A stretch of 58,919 nucleotides of DNA from positions 1,202,926 through 1,261,844 of the forward strand of contig NW_022985175.1 in assembly GCF_010093535.1 (NCBI RefSeq), in the 5' to 3' direction. Each line of letters opens with the position of its first letter. Position 1 is the stretch's first letter. Made by a program: the position numbers and the translations under genes. This stretch comes from Lindgomyces ingoldianus. Taxonomy: Eukaryota; Ascomycota; Dothideomycetes; Pleosporales; Lindgomycetaceae. Under the pieces are notes generated by a model. The model did no database searches and had not been told where the DNA came from. It worked only from the letters and a program-made list of their open reading frames with translations. Of this stretch, positions 54,721 to 58,919 are shown piece by piece.

Positions 54721-55416
54721 ACTTGTTAGAGAAGCGCATCGTCCGTCTCTTCTAGTTAAAGCGCCGCCATGCTCTGTCCCACGCGCGCCTCCTGCCTGCT
54801 GTGGCGCAGTTAATCTTAGGTCTGCGCTTGCAGCAAAAGTTAGTGAGATTAAACTTCTTAAGCGTACAATAGGCAGTCTTAGTAGATATGTGTAGCGTAA
54901 GGCTAGTCTCTTTAAGCAGCGTTTTGTACTCTATTTTTAGATATTTTTAAGCCGTTTAAAATAGCAGGCGCTTAGTACAACGCAATAGCTTAGAGGGGCG
55001 TCTAGATTAATAGCGTGAAAGATTGCAGCTAGTTGCTTTCCGGCGCGCAATTGTAGTGTTAATGCAGCGCGTTGTGCAGGAGAATTCCTCTACCAGTTCT
55101 GCAGCAGAAACGCCAGCCTCAGACTTTAAAATAATTAACTCCCGCTGCTGCACTAATAACTCAGCATTCTGGCGACAATTATGTGAAATTTCCTTGCTAA
55201 AAGACCTTATAGTGGCTGCGCAATTGATAGTAGAAAGATGGTGTTGTGTTTGTCGCGTTTCTCGGTTACGCGTTGCGGGAACAGACTTTTGTCTTAGCAC
55301 TGTATTTATCGTATTCAAAAATCGGTGCAATGCTTGGCGTCACCCTCGCCCTTTTTTTCGCGCGCGTATTTTGCTAGCAAACTGCAAATTGCCCTATGCA
55401 GCCACAAATCGCCCTA

Positions 55417-56640
55417 TAATATTAATTAGTTAGGTAAAAAAGATAAGGCTATTTAAGTACACATAACAGGCTATACTAACAGCTTTTCTAGTGTAATAGG
55501 ACCCTATGTTTTAAGCTCACAGCGTTGCTGCTGCGCTAACGCGCTAACGCGTCCTAAACCTCTAACCTATACCTCTTATCTACAAGCAAGGATTAAGTAG
55601 TTGTACTAGGCTTAATATTTAGCGCTTTCTCTTACTAGGATAGCCTGTTAAAGCAATTACTAACTATAAGAACTGCTCTAAGTAAGCTATTTATAACATA
55701 GAGAAAAATCTTAAGGTGTTTAGCACTACTTAAAAGCTTTTAACAGTAACACTTAAGCAGCCTATTAAAATAGGCGCTTAAGACGCTAACGCGCTCTATA
55801 ATAAGCTAATGCAAAGTAAGTAGATGTATTAAAATAAGATTTACTACTAGTTACTTATAAAAAAAGGTGTTTATGTTAGTTAACTAACTATCTTACAGTT
55901 TTTAAAGTAAAAGAGGTAAAGTAAGTGTACCTTACAGCCTTTCTTAATTTATTATAATAAGCAACTCTATAAGATGTTCTACTAAAGCCTTAAGCAGTTT
56001 ACTGCTAATAACCTTTATTTTATTAACAAGTTTATTTTTAATAAGAAAACTAGCTAGAGGCACTACACATACGCGCTAGTAGGCTATAAAGTGTAATATA
56101 CCTAGAAAATAAAGTAAGGGGCCACTTAGGCAATTCTACCTGCGTACACTGTTAACAGCTACCTACCCTGCACTAGTATTAAAGAGGGTTACTTTGCCTA
56201 TAAAGATTTTAAAGATTAAATCTAAAACACGCTTCTACTAACTCTCTAGACAACATACAGCTTTAAACTAATAGTTATAATTATAGATAACATCTCTATC
56301 TATTAGAATTCTAAGGTTGTTAAGATAATTAAATAAGATAGTTATATTATACACTTTCTACTACTATACTTGCCTAACTTTAACTTAATTAAGCTTATAT
56401 TTAGAGTACTTAAGGCGTAAATTTAGCAGAATTATAAGTATATTTAAGTGTGTTTTTTAAACTTTAGCAACTTTTTGCAGGCGTGTATTTAAAAGAGTAA
56501 ATATAATAAGTTTACTAGAAAACACTTTAAGTACTCTATAAGCAAATTATATATAGAAGAGGCTTAATTAGTAGAGGCTAGGCGCAAGATAGTAAGGTAG
56601 AGAGAGTAGATAAGAAAAGGCAAGCTGTAGAGGGCAATAG
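55417..56640 (+). pseudogene. DDE_3-type transposase relic
   Basis: Plus-strand frame, ignoring RIP-type stops: an HTH-like start KAITNYKNCSKQAIYNIEKN (about 55650-55710), VYVSQLTILQFLKQKR, then AILPAYTVNSYLPCTSIKEG (about 56128-56190), LIVIIDNISIYQNS (about 56270-56310) and YLPNFNLIKLIFRVLK (about 56368-56415). These match the second Asp and PPYSPDxNPIE regions of fungal DDE superfamily endonucleases related to Tc1/mariner. It is heavily mutated and inactive. Boundaries are unclear. Confidence 0.7.
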
Positions 56641-58587
56641 TTTAATATAATTTTATATAAAAGCTTACTAACCTTTCTCTACTTGTCTGTTGCTAACTAT
56701 AATAATCTACCTTAATTACTACCTGTTAGCCCTGCTAGAGCTACTGCAGCCTAGTAGTATTGCTTGTAGCAGTAGATATTTTCTTGTAAGTGTTAAACAA
56801 CTTTATTTTTAAGCTTAAAAAGTTTACTAATAGCAAGTTTATAAAGCTTACTGCTTACAGCTAATATCTCTTTTAAATCTTTAATAGTCTACTTTTACTT
56901 GCTTGCCACCTTTACTGTGTAAAAGTAGTTCTCTTAGTTATTTTCTAGCTGCTGTTTAACTAGCTACTTAAAGAACTTCTTTATAGTACTATAAGAGTTG
57001 CTACTATTAGTAACAAAGCTTAAACTAATAGTAATAAGCCCTAAAGCAGCAGCACTAGCTAGGGTAAAAGGCCTCTAAGAAACTAGCTGCAGGTAAGGTA
57101 AGTACTGCGCAGTAATAGCAGGGTAGCTACTAGCTAACGCAGCAGCAGGGTACATAAAAGGCAGAATAATTTGCAGAAACTAGGCGCTAAAAACACCTAT
57201 ATTTTGCTAAGATTTAATCTATTTATAGTAAGTAAGCTCTATTTACTACTACTTGTGTTGCTAATTTTTATTTTACTACACTTAAATCTTATCTTTTTTC
57301 TACTACCTACGCCTTTAATCTTTTTTACTACTATTAGAGTTACTTAAGTTATTATAACACTTACATTTTTTTACTTTTACTTTTTTTTTATTTTTAGCAA
57401 CCTTAAGCTAGTTACTAGTTAAACCTTACTAGTGCTTAACTAGGCTAATTAGAGGCTAGCTTATATAAACTTTATTTTTACTGTTAAGGCAAGTAAGTGC
57501 CTATAACTTAAAGTTAACTAGTTAGATCTTAAAGTGCTTACTGCTTAGGTAGATATAACACTAATAGGTAAAGTTATTACAGTTCTTAGTGCAGCACTCT
57601 TAAATGTAGTAGATCTAGCTTTCTAACTTAGCCTATAATTTAAACTGCTTCTAGCGCTAAGTAGCCTTTATCTTATTTATTAATTACCTCTTGCGTTTAG
57701 AGGCAAACTAACTAGAAGTCACTACCTCTAGCTAGTTAGAGAACAGATTGTTAAATGCCTAGCTACGCAGAAAAGCCTTTTTAAGCAGCTTACACTTTAC
57801 TTAAACCTCTACTTTAAGCTCTACTTACTTATTTAGCAACTCTTCTTTAACAGCAATTTAATAGTCTATTGCTTTAAAAAGTTAGCAGCCCTTAGTTAAG
57901 CTAAAATTATTAAAGTTAATAGTAATAAACTTAGCGCTTTTTTTACTAGTAAGCTTAAACTCTACTGCGCAGCTTACTATCTTATAAGTCTTACTTTTTA
58001 CTGTTAAAGTAAGATTTTTAATTATCTTTTTAACTATCTTCTTTATTTAAAACATAGAGAAAACCCCCTAAGTCTCTACCTTTAGTAGCTGTAATACTAC
58101 CCTCTTGCTGTTTACATACAGCTTATATAATATATCTAGTTGCTAAAGGTATTTAGTTAGCAGTAACAACACCCTAGCCTAAGCCTTAGGGCTACTTATT
58201 AAAAGATGTATTAGTAAAAATATTGCTCTAGGCGCAATTAGTAGTAACAACAGTAGGTTCTGCAACTCTCCTAGAGCAGTACTAACAGGCGCAGAGCTCC
58301 CCTAGGTACCTGCTAAGGGACCTACTTTAGGTAGTGCTTAAAAGCTTACTACCTTACGCGTTTTTAGTTAACTAGTCTTCTTTTAAGCCTTTAATGTAGC
58401 CTTTAAGGCTATTGTTAAGGCCTTTTTTGTAGCTGTTTAAATTAGTTGTTGTTAAGCCTTTTTAGTAGCTCTAGTTGCCCTCTAAGGCCTCTTGCTAGCT
58501 ATGCTACAACACTAGAAAAGTTATTAGTATAGCCTGTTACGCGTAGTTAAATATCTTTATCTTTTTAACTAACTTTAACTAAGGACC
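56641..58587. other. AT-rich RIP-mutated DNA without recognised gene
   Basis: Stops in all frames. One minus-strand frame between about 58500 and 57700 is long if former Gln codons are allowed and is Lys/Leu rich, but it shows no domain I know. It may be the remainder of the DDE_3 element or a further unidentified repeat. Confidence 0.4.
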
Positions 58588-58697
58588 TAGAGCGATTTGG
58601 TGGCTGCACGACGCGTTTTGCAGTTTACTAGCAAAATACGCGCGCGAAAAAAAGGCAAGGGTGACGCCAAGCATTGCACCGATTTTTGAATACGATA
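58588..58697 (+). repeat. Terminal fragment of a second Tc1-like copy
   Basis: About 107 bp that are the near-exact reverse complement of 55313-55416, the 5' end of the Tc1-like element, including its first codons (atgcaccgatttttgaat reverse-matched). It stops abruptly at LINE sequence. The two copies face outward around the DDE_3 region. Confidence 0.8.
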
Positions 58698-58831
58698 GAT
58701 TAAACATTCTTAGGTCTAGTAGAGTTTTGCTACAGCTAAGAGGTTTGCCTTTAGCACCTAGATGTTAATAACACAGTAGATAGCCTTTATAATTGCCTCT
58801 GTATATTCATCTAGTTCTTACAGTGTAGGGT
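58698..58831 (-). pseudogene. Tad-like LINE linker fragment
   Basis: Minus-strand frame: PTL, stop, ELDEYTEAIIKAIYCVINI, then VLKANLLAVAKLY. This is the part of the endonuclease-RT linker that should immediately precede the segment at 46545-46303. It is bounded by a Tc1-like fragment on the left and an LTR on the right. Confidence 0.65.
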
Positions 58832-58919
58832 TGTCAGATTGAAGCACTGTTTCTAGGCTTCCTAAGATGAATGATGGGTTTGGATATGATGTATGGGATG
58901 ATTGATTGATTGTATTGAT
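58832..58919 (+). repeat. LTR-like fragment at the right edge
   Basis: Begins tgtcagattgaagcactg and is an inverted copy of 46119-46302; it continues outside the window. It is not AT-mutated. Confidence 0.65.

Larger units (their letters stand above)
48440..55416 (-). mobile_element. Tc1/mariner-type transposon, split by gypsy copy B
   Basis: The transposase is read on the minus strand in two parts. The N-terminal part (55330-54726) has a helix-turn-helix region (ELIILKSEAGVSAAELVEEF, stop-free in 55330-55007). The catalytic part (49053-48440) has WCFCYPIEKW, QDNARIHTARATREWLQ (about 48778-48728) and PPYSLDLNPIKYI (about 48695-48655), followed by LIKKLIFLMLRCLQALR. Gypsy copy B entered in the middle, duplicating acttg. 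Several stops make it inactive, but GC is much higher than in the surrounding retroelements. Confidence 0.85.

Overview
This window looks like a piece of a filamentous ascomycete chromosome. The evidence is an uninterrupted fungal multimodular NRPS, two genes with short (47 and 50 bp) GT-AG introns, and a genome split into normal-GC gene segments and very AT-rich, stop-riddled repeats with the CpA-to-TpA signature of repeat-induced point mutation (RIP). A RIP-active, two-compartment ascomycete such as a Dothideomycete would fit, but that assignment is inference. Everything was read by eye, with no database search.

Layout. (1) 1-12,688, minus strand: the 5' part (about 4,229 codons) of a non-ribosomal peptide synthetase, running off the left edge. 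Visible domain order is A1-T1-C1-A2-T2-C2-A3(N-methyltransferase)-T3-C3-A4. (2) 12,689-14,110: promoter side and unrecognised intergenic DNA. (3) 14,110-16,820: AT-rich island with a palindromic Fot1/pogo-type relic, two cleaner solo LTRs and a small inverted-repeat element. (4) 17,491-21,134: a two-gene euchromatic island. It holds an AUR1-type inositol phosphorylceramide synthase (minus) and a threonine aldolase-family PLP enzyme (plus), divergently transcribed across about 1.1 kb. (5) 21,135-25,382: decayed non-coding DNA with a transposase remnant, then an 850-N gap. (6) 26,233-58,919: a nest of transposons with no host gene seen. A Tad-like LINE (minus) is interrupted by a Ty3/gypsy element (to 33,884), by a chromodomain gypsy element (34,768-45,659) that itself contains a Fot1-like and a Ty1/copia element, by an LTR beside the second N gap, and by a 12-kb block. 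That block carries Helitron-like sequence, a Tc1-like element split by a second copy of the chromodomain gypsy (49,059-54,720), and a DDE_3-type transposase.

How the genes may work together (inference). AUR1 is the target of N-methylated cyclic depsipeptides such as aureobasidin A. An NRPS with an N-methylating module about 5 kb from an AUR1 homologue suggests, but does not prove, a peptide cluster with a target-based self-resistance gene. The neighbouring PLP enzyme belongs to the fold that includes the alanine racemases of some fungal cyclic-peptide clusters, so it could supply a D- or beta-hydroxy amino acid. The decisive question is whether the genome carries a second, housekeeping AUR1.
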